A stretch of 64,000 nucleotides of DNA from Pseudomonas frederiksbergensis (GTDB taxonomy: Bacteria > Pseudomonadota > Gammaproteobacteria > Pseudomonadales > Pseudomonadaceae). Location: contig NZ_MOBM01000041.1 in NCBI RefSeq assembly GCF_003732275.1, positions 1-64,000 on the forward strand, written 5' to 3'. Both the position numbers and the translations under genes were made by a program. Within the stretch, counting starts at the first letter, position 1; each line of letters opens with the position of its first letter. The notes beneath the pieces were generated by a model, which was not told where the DNA came from, ran no database searches, and saw only the letters and a program-made list of their open reading frames with translations. Of the stretch, positions 45,782-55,372 are shown piece by piece.

Positions 45782-47176
45782 TTAAGGTTGTTTGAGGCTG
45801 GCCACGGCGGTCGGGTTGGCGCTCGGCATCACGTGCGCAGCCACGCCGCTGGCGAATACTTGATTGCCCACGGCGCGCAGGGTAATGACCTGAAAGCGCT
45901 GATCGACGGTGACCTTGACTATCGAGCCGCCCACGGCGCTCGGCAACGTGACGCTATGCTCGCCTTTCTTCAAGCGCAGACGCACCACCTGAGTGTTGTC
46001 CGGCAACGTACGCCACGTACGGGTATCGGCACCTTCGAGCACGGCTGAAGTGATGCCGACCGCAAGACCTGCCAGCGGGTTGGTTTCGTTGATCTGCTTC
46101 TGTGCTACGCCGCGAGTGATCGCCCGCACGGTGGTGCGCAGGATGATGCCCGGCATGTCGTCACGCAGCGCGCGACGGGACATGGCGGTGGTGCTGTTGA
46201 GTTGCGTCAGATTCAACTGCTGACCGTCCACGCCGATCTGGGCGAAGGTGGCAGTGGAGGTATCCGGTTTGATGATCGGGAATGACAGCGGCGTGATCAC
46301 CACGTTGTTGCTGATAGGCAATGGCAGCGGAATGCGGATCGAATCGCGGGACGGCGCCAGGCCGCTTTGCACAACGATCAGGATGTCGCTGTCATCGTTC
46401 TTGGCGGGTTTGTCGAGATTCACCAGCGCCTGTTCCAGCAACGGCGTATTCGGCCGCAGCTCGGCGGCCTTGCGATAACCTGGTGCCGCCAGATCTTTCT
46501 CGCCCAGGGCTTCATAGACGAAACCGGCCAGATAATGGCTGAACGCACTCTGGTAGCTGTTTTTCAGGCTGACCACTTCCGGTGCGTCGAGGCTGGCCAC
46601 CGGGTAACCCTGAAGATCCTTGTATTGGGTTTTGACGCCTTCTTTCTCGGCTTGCTCTTCGCTCTTGAGGTATTCCTTGTCACGCAGCTCGGCGATCACC
46701 GCTTCACGTTCGTGAGTCTTCTTGATCGCGGTGCGCGCGCCGTCGAAATCGTTTACCGCCAGCAGGTTGAGGGCCATCTGCGTGGTCAGCATGACTTTTT
46801 CGTAGTCGTAGCCTTCGTAGCGACGAACCTTGTCGTTGACCAGGAAGCTGCCGAACTGAGCCAGGTATTTGTCGGTGTCGAGCCTGACCGAGTCTTCCCA
46901 CTTGCCCACCACCTGATCGGCACTGGTCCAAGCGTTCTGGCTGCCGGACAAGTCGCCCTTGGCGCGCAGCAGTTCACCTTTCTCGAAGTAATAGAGCAGG
47001 TCTTTGTCTTTGCTGGTGTTGTTCTTTTCCAGCAGGGTCAATGCGGCGTCGACGTTGCCGGAAGCCAGTTGCTGGTTGGTTTGTGCAAGTTCCGAATCGT
47101 AGTTACGAAAGGCCGAGCAGCCGGAAAGCAACGTGACCGCGCTGAGCGCGATCAAGGTGGGGGCGCGGAATACCAT
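45782..47176 (-). CDS. COG3014 lipoprotein, copy 1
   Basis: 464 residues from ATG 47176 (MVFRAPTLIALSAVTLLSGC, lipobox Cys20), with AGGGAAG upstream; the frame runs 28 codons further but without a signal. The body has TPR-like helical units: NQQLASGNVDAALTLLEKNNTSKDKDLLYYFEKGELLRAKGDLSGSQNAW and YDYEKVMLTTQMALNLLAVNDFDGARTAIKKTHEREAVI, then a beta-rich C-terminal half. COG3014 proteins are uncharacterised envelope lipoproteins usually linked to ycfL and lpoB. A separate promoter is predicted just upstream, so the gene need not depend on copy 2. Confidence 0.8.
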   Translation of the reverse strand: MVFRAPTLIALSAVTLLSGCSAFRNYDSELAQTNQQLASGNVDAALTLLEKNNTSKDKDLLYYFEKGELLRAKGDLSGSQNAWTSADQVVGKWEDSVRLDTDKYLAQFGSFLVNDKVRRYEGYDYEKVMLTTQMALNLLAVNDFDGARTAIKKTHEREAVIAELRDKEYLKSEEQAEKEGVKTQYKDLQGYPVASLDAPEVVSLKNSYQSAFSHYLAGFVYEALGEKDLAAPGYRKAAELRPNTPLLEQALVNLDKPAKNDDSDILIVVQSGLAPSRDSIRIPLPLPISNNVVITPLSFPIIKPDTSTATFAQIGVDGQQLNLTQLNSTTAMSRRALRDDMPGIILRTTVRAITRGVAQKQINETNPLAGLAVGITSAVLEGADTRTWRTLPDNTQVVRLRLKKGEHSVTLPSAVGGSIVKVTVDQRFQVITLRAVGNQVFASGVAAHVMPSANPTAVASLKQP

Positions 47177-47313
47177 AGGGGTACGTCTTCCCTGAATATA
47201 AGCAGCCGCGTGCTGGTCGGGCTGTTGGGACCATCGACAGGGCTGTTGGCCTCCTGCCAATTCCTCCTAAAAAGAGGAGCTTAAATGCCATATCGCAATA
47301 ACGATGGCGCGGC

Positions 47314-47341
47314 ATTATAAACAGGGATGCTGGCCATGTAA
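47314..47341 (-). promoter_or_regulatory. Predicted sigma-70 promoter for the COG3014-ycfL-lpoB operon
   Basis: On the minus strand TTACAT (47341-47336) lies 16 bp before TATAAT (47319-47314). It is the only near-consensus promoter in the 204-base gap and would start the main cluster about 130 bases ahead of the ATG. Confidence 0.45.
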
Positions 47342-47380
47342 TGGCTTTTTAATTACATGCTTTCACAAATGTGCCATTAC

Positions 47381-48775
47381 TTATTTCTGGCCTGATACCG
47401 GCGCTGGCGAGGTGAGCTCGTAAGTCGTTCCGACGACGAATGCCACGGTGTTTATCGTGCGCAGGTTGATGACTTGAAAGTCACGGTTGATGCGCAGGGT
47501 AACCGGCGCGGTGCCGGGCGCGTTCGGCGCGATGAACAGGTGTTCACCTTTTTTCAGCGGCAGACGCGCGACCAGGGTTTTGTCCGGCAGGGTGCGCCAT
47601 GTGCGGGTGTCGGCCTCCTCGAATGGGTCTTCGCGGGTGACCACCAGCGATGCTTTGGCCGGGTTGCGTTGGTTTTCCTCGGCCTGGCCGATAGCCGCCA
47701 TGTTGGCGCGGAACATGGCCCGCGAGATGATGGCGGGCATGTCATCACGCAAGGTGCGCAACGCCATGTCAGTGACGCTGTTGAGTGCGGTCAGCGGCCG
47801 TTTGCGACCATCGACGATGATGTGGTCGAACGCTGGCGTGATGCTGTCCGGGATCATCACCGGGAAAGAAATCGGGGCAACGATCACCAGGTTTTCGTTG
47901 AGCCGTACCGGAATCGGCACGCGCACCGAGCTGCGTGCCGGCGCCAGGCCGCTTTGGACGATGATCAACACATCACTTTCATCGGCTTTTGCCGGCGGCT
48001 TGTCGAGGTTGCGCAGCGCCTGCTCGAGAAACGGCAGGTTCGGGCGCAATTCAATTGCCTGGCGATAGCCCGGCGCGGCGAGCGCGCGTTCGCCGAGGGC
48101 TTCGTAGGTGAAGCCAGCCAGGTAATGACTGAACGCACTCTGATAACCGTTCTTCAGTTCGATGACGGCTGGCGCATCGAGGGTGGTCACCGGGTAGCCC
48201 TGCAGATCCTTGTAGCGCACCGAAATGCCCTGGGCCTTGGCCTGCTCCTCGAGCTCTTCGTACTGCCGCTCGCGCTGACGGGCAATCAGCGCTTCGCGTT
48301 CGTGGGTTTTCTTGATGTCGGCGCGGGCGCCGTCGAAGTCATTCGCAGCCAATTGGTTGAGGGCCATTTGCGTGGTCAACATGACTTTTTCGTAGTCGTA
48401 ACCTTCGTAGCGACGCAGTTTGTCATTGACCAGCAGGGTGCCCATTTCATTGCCAAACCGTGTGAGCAGTTTCATTGCGCCGGAGGGCACCGCTTCTTCG
48501 CGCTGGAACACCATCTGGTCGGCGCTGCGCCAGGCTTTCTGGCTCTGCGGCAGCGCACTGGCGACACTCAGGATGGCGCCTTTCTCGAAGTAATAGAGCA
48601 GATCCTTGTCTTCCCAGGGATTGTGCGATTCCACCAGGTCCAGCGCACCCTGAAGGTTGCCCACCAATAGTTGATCGTTGGTCTGTTGCATCTCCTGATC
48701 GTAATTTCGGTACGCGGCACATCCACTCAGTTGCAGGGCGAGACTCAGCAGCGAGAACAAGAGGCAGGAGCGCAT
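47381..48775 (-). CDS. COG3014 lipoprotein, copy 2 (tandem paralogue)
   Basis: 464 residues, exactly the length of copy 1 and collinear with it. The signal ends at LQLSGC (Cys19). Shared segments include YFEKGAILS, RRYEGYDYEKVMLTTQMALNQLAANDFDGARADIKKTHEREALIA, YQSAFSHYLAGFTYEALGE and PGYRQAIELRPNLPFLEQALRNLDKP, while the signal peptide and C-terminus differ. The two genes therefore arose by an old tandem duplication. It is separated from copy 1 by 204 bases that include a promoter. Function unknown, presumably in the same envelope assembly. It is divergent from the FTR1 gene. Confidence 0.78.
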   Translation of the reverse strand: MRSCLLFSLLSLALQLSGCAAYRNYDQEMQQTNDQLLVGNLQGALDLVESHNPWEDKDLLYYFEKGAILSVASALPQSQKAWRSADQMVFQREEAVPSGAMKLLTRFGNEMGTLLVNDKLRRYEGYDYEKVMLTTQMALNQLAANDFDGARADIKKTHEREALIARQRERQYEELEEQAKAQGISVRYKDLQGYPVTTLDAPAVIELKNGYQSAFSHYLAGFTYEALGERALAAPGYRQAIELRPNLPFLEQALRNLDKPPAKADESDVLIIVQSGLAPARSSVRVPIPVRLNENLVIVAPISFPVMIPDSITPAFDHIIVDGRKRPLTALNSVTDMALRTLRDDMPAIISRAMFRANMAAIGQAEENQRNPAKASLVVTREDPFEEADTRTWRTLPDKTLVARLPLKKGEHLFIAPNAPGTAPVTLRINRDFQVINLRTINTVAFVVGTTYELTSPAPVSGQK

Positions 48776-48867
48776 GGACGATGATTCTTCCTTGATCGGA
48801 TAACGCGAGGAGATAGCAATTGGCCGCTGAATGTATACGCAGCTGAGCAGGAAATACCAACAAAGCT

Positions 48868-48880
48868 TGAGTGAAACTCA
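48868..48880. promoter_or_regulatory. Palindrome between the COG3014 copy 2 and FTR1 genes
   Basis: TGAGT-GAA-ACTCA is a perfect 13-bp inverted repeat in the divergent intergenic region. It could be an operator, but I cannot assign a regulator; no convincing Fur box is seen. Confidence 0.3.
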
Positions 48881-48928
48881 TTGGGAGTGAACAATGTGTT
48901 ACTTCGTATTTCCATTTGAGATTTATTC

Positions 48929-50827
48929 ATGATTGCCTCCTCTCGTTTTCTGGCGTGGCTCGTGCTGCCGGTGATCGCGTTCTGCAGCTTCAATGCGCTG
49001 GCCGAAACCGCGGAAGGTGCGCCCAAAGCCCTGCATTTGCTCGATTACATTGGCGCTGATTACCCGGCGACGGTCGAGGCGGGCAAAGTCATCGATGAGT
49101 CTGAATACCGCGAACAGCAGGAATTCCTGAAGGTGTTGCAAGGTTTGATCGCCGATTTGCCGGCCAAACCCGACCGCGCAGAACTGGAGCAGGGCGTCGG
49201 TAGCCTTGGCGCTGCGATCGCCGCTCGCAAAGATGGCGCAGACGTCGCCCGTCAGGCGCGGCAGCTGGGGGCAAAACTGGCGGTGACCTACGAGGTTAGC
49301 CAGGCCCCGGTCATCACCCCGGACCCGACCCGCGGCGCGCCGTTGTATACCCAGCAATGCTCGGTGTGCCATGGCGATGCGGGCGCCGGTGATGGCCCGG
49401 CAGGTGTCGGTATGACGCCTCCGCCGGCCAATCTGCGCGATGCCGTGCGACTGGACCGTCTGAGCCTCTATGCGATCTACAACACGCTGGGCATGGGCGT
49501 TGAAGGCACCGACATGCCGGCCTTCGCCGATCAACTGGATGATCGTCAACGTTGGGACCTGGCGACCTACATCGCCAGCTTCAGCGCCGATCCGGCCGCG
49601 GCAAAATCCGAGAAAACCTACAACATCGCCGACCTGGCACGTCAGACGCCAGCCGAAGTGCAGGCCGCCGAGGGGCCGCAAGCGGCCGCGACCTTCCGCG
49701 CGCAACGGGCGCAACCGCCGCAGGTCAAGCGTGGCCCGGGGCAGTTGCTTGATTACACGGCGGCCACCTTGGACAAGAGCATCGCCGCCTACCGCGCCGG
49801 CGAGCACGATCAGGCCTACGACCTGTCGGTGGCAGCGTACCTGGAAGGCTTCGAGCTGGTCGAAAGCTCTCTGGACAACGTCGACGCCAACGTGCGCAAA
49901 GACACCGAGAAGTCCCTGATGGCTTACCGTCAATCGTTGCAGGATGGCTTGCCGGTGGCCCAGGCCGAGCAGCGTCTGGAGGCGGCCAAAGCCAAGTTGA
50001 AAGAGTCCGCTGGCCTGCTGGGCAGTGATGGCTTGAGCTGGTCGCTGAGCTACATTTCCGGTCTGTTGATTCTGTTGCGAGAAGGTCTTGAAGCGATTCT
50101 GGTGCTCGCGGCGATCCTCGCGTTCCTGCGCAATACCGGTCAGCAATCGGCGGTGCGCAGTGTCAACATCGGTTGGGGCCTGGCACTGCTGGCCGGGTTG
50201 GCGACCTGGGCGGTGGCGGCGTATGTGATCGACGTCAGCGGTGCCCAGCGTGAACTGCTGGAAGGTGCCACTGCACTGTTTGCCAGTGTCATGGTGCTCT
50301 GGCTCGGCGTATGGATGCACGACCGTCGTCACGCAGCGGCCTGGCAGGATTACATCAAGAGCAGCCTGGTGAGCGGCGGCGGGCGTTTCGGGTTTGCGAT
50401 CCTGGCGTTCTTCTCGGTGTATCGCGAGCTGTTCGAAGTGATCCTGTTTTACGAAACCCTGTGGTTGCAGGCCGGGCCGGCAGGGCACAACGCCGTAATG
50501 GCGGGCGGGGCGACGGCGCTGGTATTGCTGATCGGTCTGGCCTGGGTGATTCTGCGCGGCTCGGCGAAACTGCCGCTGGCGTTGTTCTTTGGCATCAATG
50601 CCGGGCTGCTGTGCGCGTTGTCGGTGGTGTTTGCCGGCCATGGCGTGAAGGCGTTGCAGGAGGCCGGGATCTTCGGCACGCGACCGGTGCCGTTCTTTGA
50701 CTTCGACTGGCTGGGGATCCACGCTGATGCCTATTCGCTGAGTGCTCAGGCCGTGGCGATCATTGCGATCATCGTGCTGTACAGCCGCAGCCGGATGGCC
50801 GAGAAGCGGCGTCTGCCGGTTTCTTAA
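48929..50827 (+). CDS. FTR1 family iron permease fused to an N-terminal cytochrome c domain
   Basis: 632 residues. A Sec signal peptide (1-24) leads into a periplasmic part with a c-type heme site CSVCH (144-148) and a downstream axial methionine candidate (GTDMPAF), then a helical linker, then seven membrane helices of the FTR1 permease with both REXXE motifs: LREGLE near residue 384 and YRELFE near residue 498. FTR1 imports iron after oxidation by a partner ferroxidase; here a heme domain is built in, which suggests that the electron acceptor for Fe(II) oxidation is linked to the permease. I recall the same gene in P. aeruginosa. It ends at a REPIN that resembles a terminator. Confidence 0.9.
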   Translation: MIASSRFLAWLVLPVIAFCSFNALAETAEGAPKALHLLDYIGADYPATVEAGKVIDESEYREQQEFLKVLQGLIADLPAKPDRAELEQGVGSLGAAIAARKDGADVARQARQLGAKLAVTYEVSQAPVITPDPTRGAPLYTQQCSVCHGDAGAGDGPAGVGMTPPPANLRDAVRLDRLSLYAIYNTLGMGVEGTDMPAFADQLDDRQRWDLATYIASFSADPAAAKSEKTYNIADLARQTPAEVQAAEGPQAAATFRAQRAQPPQVKRGPGQLLDYTAATLDKSIAAYRAGEHDQAYDLSVAAYLEGFELVESSLDNVDANVRKDTEKSLMAYRQSLQDGLPVAQAEQRLEAAKAKLKESAGLLGSDGLSWSLSYISGLLILLREGLEAILVLAAILAFLRNTGQQSAVRSVNIGWGLALLAGLATWAVAAYVIDVSGAQRELLEGATALFASVMVLWLGVWMHDRRHAAAWQDYIKSSLVSGGGRFGFAILAFFSVYRELFEVILFYETLWLQAGPAGHNAVMAGGATALVLLIGLAWVILRGSAKLPLALFFGINAGLLCALSVVFAGHGVKALQEAGIFGTRPVPFFDFDWLGIHADAYSLSAQAVAIIAIIVLYSRSRMAEKRRLPVS

Positions 50828-50846
50828 AAGCATTCGCTGCGCTCAC

Positions 50847-50917
50847 AATCGCGAGCAGGCTCGCTCCCACAGGATTGCGTATAACCTGTGGGAGCGAGCC
50901 TGCTCGCGATTTTTTTT
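50847..50917. repeat. Compact REPIN acting as a likely terminator
   Basis: Arms of 27 bp at 50847-50873 and 50885-50911 with only an 11-base loop, followed directly by eight T on the plus strand. It lies after the FTR1 gene and just before yaiI, so it can terminate the FTR1 transcript. Confidence 0.88.
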
Positions 50918-50933
50918 GGACGAGGAAAACACT

Positions 50934-51389
50934 ATGCGCGTGTGGATCGATGCCGACGCTTGCCCGCGGGCAGCCAAGGATCTGGTGGTGAAATTCGCCC
51001 TCAAGCGCCAGTTCGAAGTGGTGCTGGTGGCCGGCCAGCCGCAGATCAAGCCGGGCCTTGCCCTGGTGAAGTTGATCGTGGTGCCCAGCGGCCCGGATGC
51101 CGCTGACGATTATCTGGTGGAACACGCAGTGCCAGGTGAACTGGTGATTTGCAGCGATGTGCCGCTGGCGGACCGGTTGGTGAAGAAGGGCGTTGCGGCG
51201 CTGGACCCACGGGGCAAGGAGTTCGATGCGCAGAACATGGGTGATCGACTGGCGGTGCGCAACCTGTTCACCGATCTGCGTGAACAGGGCCAGATGAGCG
51301 GCGGGCCGGCACCGTTTGGCGAGCGCGAGAAGCAGGCGTTCGCCAATGCACTGGACCGGATACTTACCCGGTTGTCGCGTAACGCCTGA
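50934..51389 (+). CDS. yaiI: YaiI/YqxD family protein (UPF0178)
   Basis: 151 residues from ATG 50934, with GAGGAA at 50922-50927. The start MRVWIDADACPRAAKDLVVKFA carries the conserved acidic D-A-D-A-C-P motif of this PIN/NYN-like family, and the ends of strands are VICSDVPLADRLVKKG and DPRGKEFDAQNMGDRLAVRNLFTDLRE. Acidic residues suggest a nuclease-like active site, but no activity is established. The gene ends just ahead of a REPIN. Confidence 0.88.
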   Translation: MRVWIDADACPRAAKDLVVKFALKRQFEVVLVAGQPQIKPGLALVKLIVVPSGPDAADDYLVEHAVPGELVICSDVPLADRLVKKGVAALDPRGKEFDAQNMGDRLAVRNLFTDLREQGQMSGGPAPFGEREKQAFANALDRILTRLSRNA

Positions 51390-51489
51390 AAAGATCGCAG
51401 CCTGCGGCAGCTCCTACATGGACCGTGACCGACGCAAATTACGGGGCAGTACAAAATCCTGTAGGAGCCGGCGAAGCCTGCGATCTTTT
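51389..51489. repeat. REPIN, GTAGGAGCTGCCGCAGG family
   Basis: Arms of 30 bp at 51389-51418 and 51460-51489, the right one with several mismatches. The left arm begins at the last base of the yaiI stop codon, and the element separates yaiI from convergent elbB. Confidence 0.88.
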
Positions 51490-51501
51490 GATCTTGCCTC
51501 T

Positions 51502-52170
51502 TTACTCGTCGTTTTCGTGGGTCAGTTCCAGTACGCGGTCGACCAGTTTGTTGATGCCGGAAGCGGCCTCGCTGATCGATTGCGCCAGCATGTACGCCGG
51601 AGTGCTCACTAGTTTGCGCGCTTTGTCTTCGACGATGTCGGTCACTGCGCACTCGGCATGGGTGGCGCCCATTTTGTTCATCGCGGCAGCGGTATCGGCA
51701 TCGTTGCCGATGGTACAGGTCACGCCTGGGCCGTAGATCTTGGCCGCCAGGGCCGGCGAGATGCAGATCAGCCCCACCGGTTTGCCGGCCTCGGCGAACG
51801 CTTCGGTCAACGCCAGGACGTCAGGTTGAATGCTGCATCCGGCACCTTCGACGGCAAAGTTCGACAGGTTCTTGGCTGATCCAAATCCGCCGGGAACAAT
51901 CAGCGCATCGAAGTCTTCGACGCTGGCATCACGGATATCCTTGATGTTGCCCCGGGCGATCCGCGCCGATTCCACCAGCACGTTGCGCGCCTCGGGCATT
52001 TCTTCGCCGGTCAGGTGGTTGATCACATGCAACTGCGCGATATTGGGTGCGAAACACTGCACCTGGGCACCGCGCTGGTCCAGCCGCAGCAGGGTGATCA
52101 CGCTTTCGTGGATCTCGGCGCCGTCGTACACGCCGCAGCCGGAAAGGATCACTGCAATTTTTTTGCTCAT
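51502..52170 (-). CDS. elbB: ElbB, DJ-1/PfpI-like protein
   Basis: 222 residues: MSKKIAVILSGCGVYDGAEIHESVITLLRL opens the protein, then FDALIVPGGFGSAKNLSNFAVEG and KPVGLICISPALAAKIYG, the nucleophile-elbow region; the cysteine is Cys at ICIS. ElbB proteins are glyoxalase/deglycase-like members of the glutamine-amidotransferase fold. The isoprenoid link in older names is weak. It is convergent with yaiI and ends at the REPIN. Confidence 0.9.
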   Translation of the reverse strand: MSKKIAVILSGCGVYDGAEIHESVITLLRLDQRGAQVQCFAPNIAQLHVINHLTGEEMPEARNVLVESARIARGNIKDIRDASVEDFDALIVPGGFGSAKNLSNFAVEGAGCSIQPDVLALTEAFAEAGKPVGLICISPALAAKIYGPGVTCTIGNDADTAAAMNKMGATHAECAVTDIVEDKARKLVSTPAYMLAQSISEAASGINKLVDRVLELTHENDE

Positions 52171-52284
52171 GGGCTTTTCTCCAGATTCATGGCGTTAAAT
52201 GTCCACTAATTTGTCACTCGTTGCCATAGGGTTAATACGCGGCTACACCTAATCTCTGCTGAACGATTCTGATCAGGGCGCGTC

Positions 52285-53520
52285 ATGGACTTCATTCTGT
52301 ATGCGGTGCCGTTTTTCTTTGTGCTGATTGCGGTCGAGTTGCTGGCCGATCGTTGGCGCGGGGTGAGCAATTACCGCGTGGCAGATGCGATCAACAGCCT
52401 CAGCACCGGCGTGCTGTCGACCACCACGGGCCTGTTGACCAAAGGCGTCGGCCTGGTCACTTATGCCTTCGCCCTGAAGCATCTGGCCGTGATTGAGCTG
52501 TCGGCCGACAGTGTCTGGGTCTGGGTGTTCGCTTTCGTCTTCTACGACTTCTGCTACTACTGGCTGCACCGTATGGGTCACGAGCGCAACATCCTCTGGG
52601 CCGCCCACTCGGTGCATCATCAGAGTGAGGATTACAACCTCTCCACGGCCTTGCGCCAGACCAGCACCGGGTTTCTGCTGAGCTGGATTTTCTACCTGCC
52701 CATGGCCGTGCTCGGCGTGCCGCTGCTGGTGTTTGTCAGCGTTGCGGCGCTGAATCTGCTGTACCAATTCTGGGTGCATACCCGGCACATTCCCAAGCTT
52801 GGCTGGTTCGAATGGTTCTTCGTCACGCCGTCCAATCATCGGGCTCACCATGCACAGAACGCTCTTTACATGGATCGCAACTACGGCGGGGTGTTCATTA
52901 TTTGGGACCGTCTATTCGGCTCGTTCCAGGAAGAGGACGACAACGAACCGGTGATTTTCGGCGTGACCACACCGCTGGCGAGCTGGAATCCGTTGTGGGC
53001 GAACGTGCAGTTCTATGTCCAGCTGTGGGATGACGCCCGGCGCGCCGAAAGCGGGTGGGACAAACTGCGGATCTGGTTCATGCGCACCGGTTGGCGGCCG
53101 GCGGATGTGGCGGCCAAATATCCGATGAACAAGCCGGACCTGAGCCAATTCCGCAAATTCGAGGTGCCGCTGGACGGGCGTCAGCAGTGGTATGTGACGC
53201 TGCAATTCTGTGTCTACATCGCCTTGGGCAGTTACTTGATGAACCTGGAGCAAAGCCTGCCGACCTCGGCCTTGGTGTTGGGCTGGGGCGCTGTGGCACT
53301 GGGGTTGGTTGTGTTGGGCGTGGCCCTGGAAAATCGCCCGCAGGCGTTGACGCTGGAGCTGTTGCGGCTGGCATCGAACCTGCCGCTGGTGTGGCTCGCG
53401 CCAATGGCCGGGCTATGGCCGGGCAGCGCGGTTGGCTGGGTGGGACTGCTCAGTTACAGCCTGCTCAGCGGAATCGGTCTCTACTGTTGTAGAAACCGCT
53501 TCACTCGATGGGCGTCGTAG
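52285..53520 (+). CDS. Sterol desaturase/fatty acid hydroxylase superfamily membrane protein
   Basis: 411 residues. The diiron histidine boxes are present: HRMGHE (about 95-100), HSVHHQSE (about 108-115) and SNHRAHHAQN (about 182-191), between several membrane helices. The C-terminal 110 residues add further hydrophobic helices (LVLGWGAVALGLVVLGVA and others), longer than minimal family members. It presumably hydroxylates or desaturates a membrane lipid. Its end overlaps the convergent DedA gene by 20 bases. Confidence 0.88.
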   Translation: MDFILYAVPFFFVLIAVELLADRWRGVSNYRVADAINSLSTGVLSTTTGLLTKGVGLVTYAFALKHLAVIELSADSVWVWVFAFVFYDFCYYWLHRMGHERNILWAAHSVHHQSEDYNLSTALRQTSTGFLLSWIFYLPMAVLGVPLLVFVSVAALNLLYQFWVHTRHIPKLGWFEWFFVTPSNHRAHHAQNALYMDRNYGGVFIIWDRLFGSFQEEDDNEPVIFGVTTPLASWNPLWANVQFYVQLWDDARRAESGWDKLRIWFMRTGWRPADVAAKYPMNKPDLSQFRKFEVPLDGRQQWYVTLQFCVYIALGSYLMNLEQSLPTSALVLGWGAVALGLVVLGVALENRPQALTLELLRLASNLPLVWLAPMAGLWPGSAVGWVGLLSYSLLSGIGLYCCRNRFTRWAS

Positions 53521-54133
53521 GTTCGCTGGACTTGGTCTGTTCGGCTTTCAACGCTTGCTCGTCGGCGTAGATTTTCTTCGCCAGACGGGCATTCTTGAAG
53601 CGCCGCCGCAGCCACAGGCAAAAGCCCAGTACCAGCAGGGCGCCCAGCACCCACAGCTCATATTTCTTGACGCTGCCCAGCATGCCTTCGAGCACTGCGC
53701 CGAAGTGATAGGCGGCGGAAGCCAGCGCGGCGGCCCAGATGGCTGCGCCAATCCCGTTGAGCAGCAGATAACGTCCCGGCGGATAGCCCGACAGACCGAT
53801 CGCCACCGGCATCACGGTGCGCAGTCCATAGACAAAGCGGAAGCTCAGTACCCAGATGTCCGGGTGCTTGCGGATATGTTCCAGCGCCCGATCACCCATC
53901 AGTTGCCAGCGCGGTTTGCGCGCCAGCAATTTGCGCCCGTGCTTGCGCCCCAGGAAGTACCACAGCTGATCGCCGGCATAACTGCCGAGGAACGCCACGA
54001 GCATCACCACCTTGATGTCCATGTATCCACGGAACGCAAGGAAGCCCGCGAGCACCAGGATGGTTTCGCCTTCGAAGAACGTGCCGAGAAAGAGGGCGAA
54101 GTAGCCGAATTCCTGAAGAAATTGTTGGAGCAT
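53501..54133 (-). CDS. DedA family membrane protein
   Basis: 210 residues with the DedA/SNARE-associated fold: FGYFALFLGTFFEGETILVLAGFLAFRGYMDIKVVMLVAFLGSYAGDQLWYFLGRKHGRKLL, then RFVYGLRTVMPVAIGLSGYPPGRYLLLNGIGAAIWA. The conserved E at ETILVL, D at GDQLWY and the R/G of RFVYGLRT are in place. DedA proteins translocate undecaprenyl phosphate or other lipids and support proton-motive force. It is convergent with the desaturase-like gene (20-base overlap). Confidence 0.9.
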   Translation of the reverse strand: MLQQFLQEFGYFALFLGTFFEGETILVLAGFLAFRGYMDIKVVMLVAFLGSYAGDQLWYFLGRKHGRKLLARKPRWQLMGDRALEHIRKHPDIWVLSFRFVYGLRTVMPVAIGLSGYPPGRYLLLNGIGAAIWAAALASAAYHFGAVLEGMLGSVKKYELWVLGALLVLGFCLWLRRRFKNARLAKKIYADEQALKAEQTKSSEPTTPIE

Positions 54134-54214
54134 TGTCTGGGTGCTGGCGAAATGAACGCGCAGCCTAACCCCTCGGACACATTCAGGAAAGTGTCAAAAT
54201 GTGTCTCGACGTGA

Positions 54215-55354
<1,140 letters not shown>

Positions 55355-55372
55355 CCCTCCCAGGAACATTCG

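Noticed and set aside
48776-48928. A Fur box ahead of the FTR1 iron permease gene
   Set aside because: No 19-bp sequence close to the GATAATGATAATCATTATC consensus is found; only an unassigned 13-bp palindrome.
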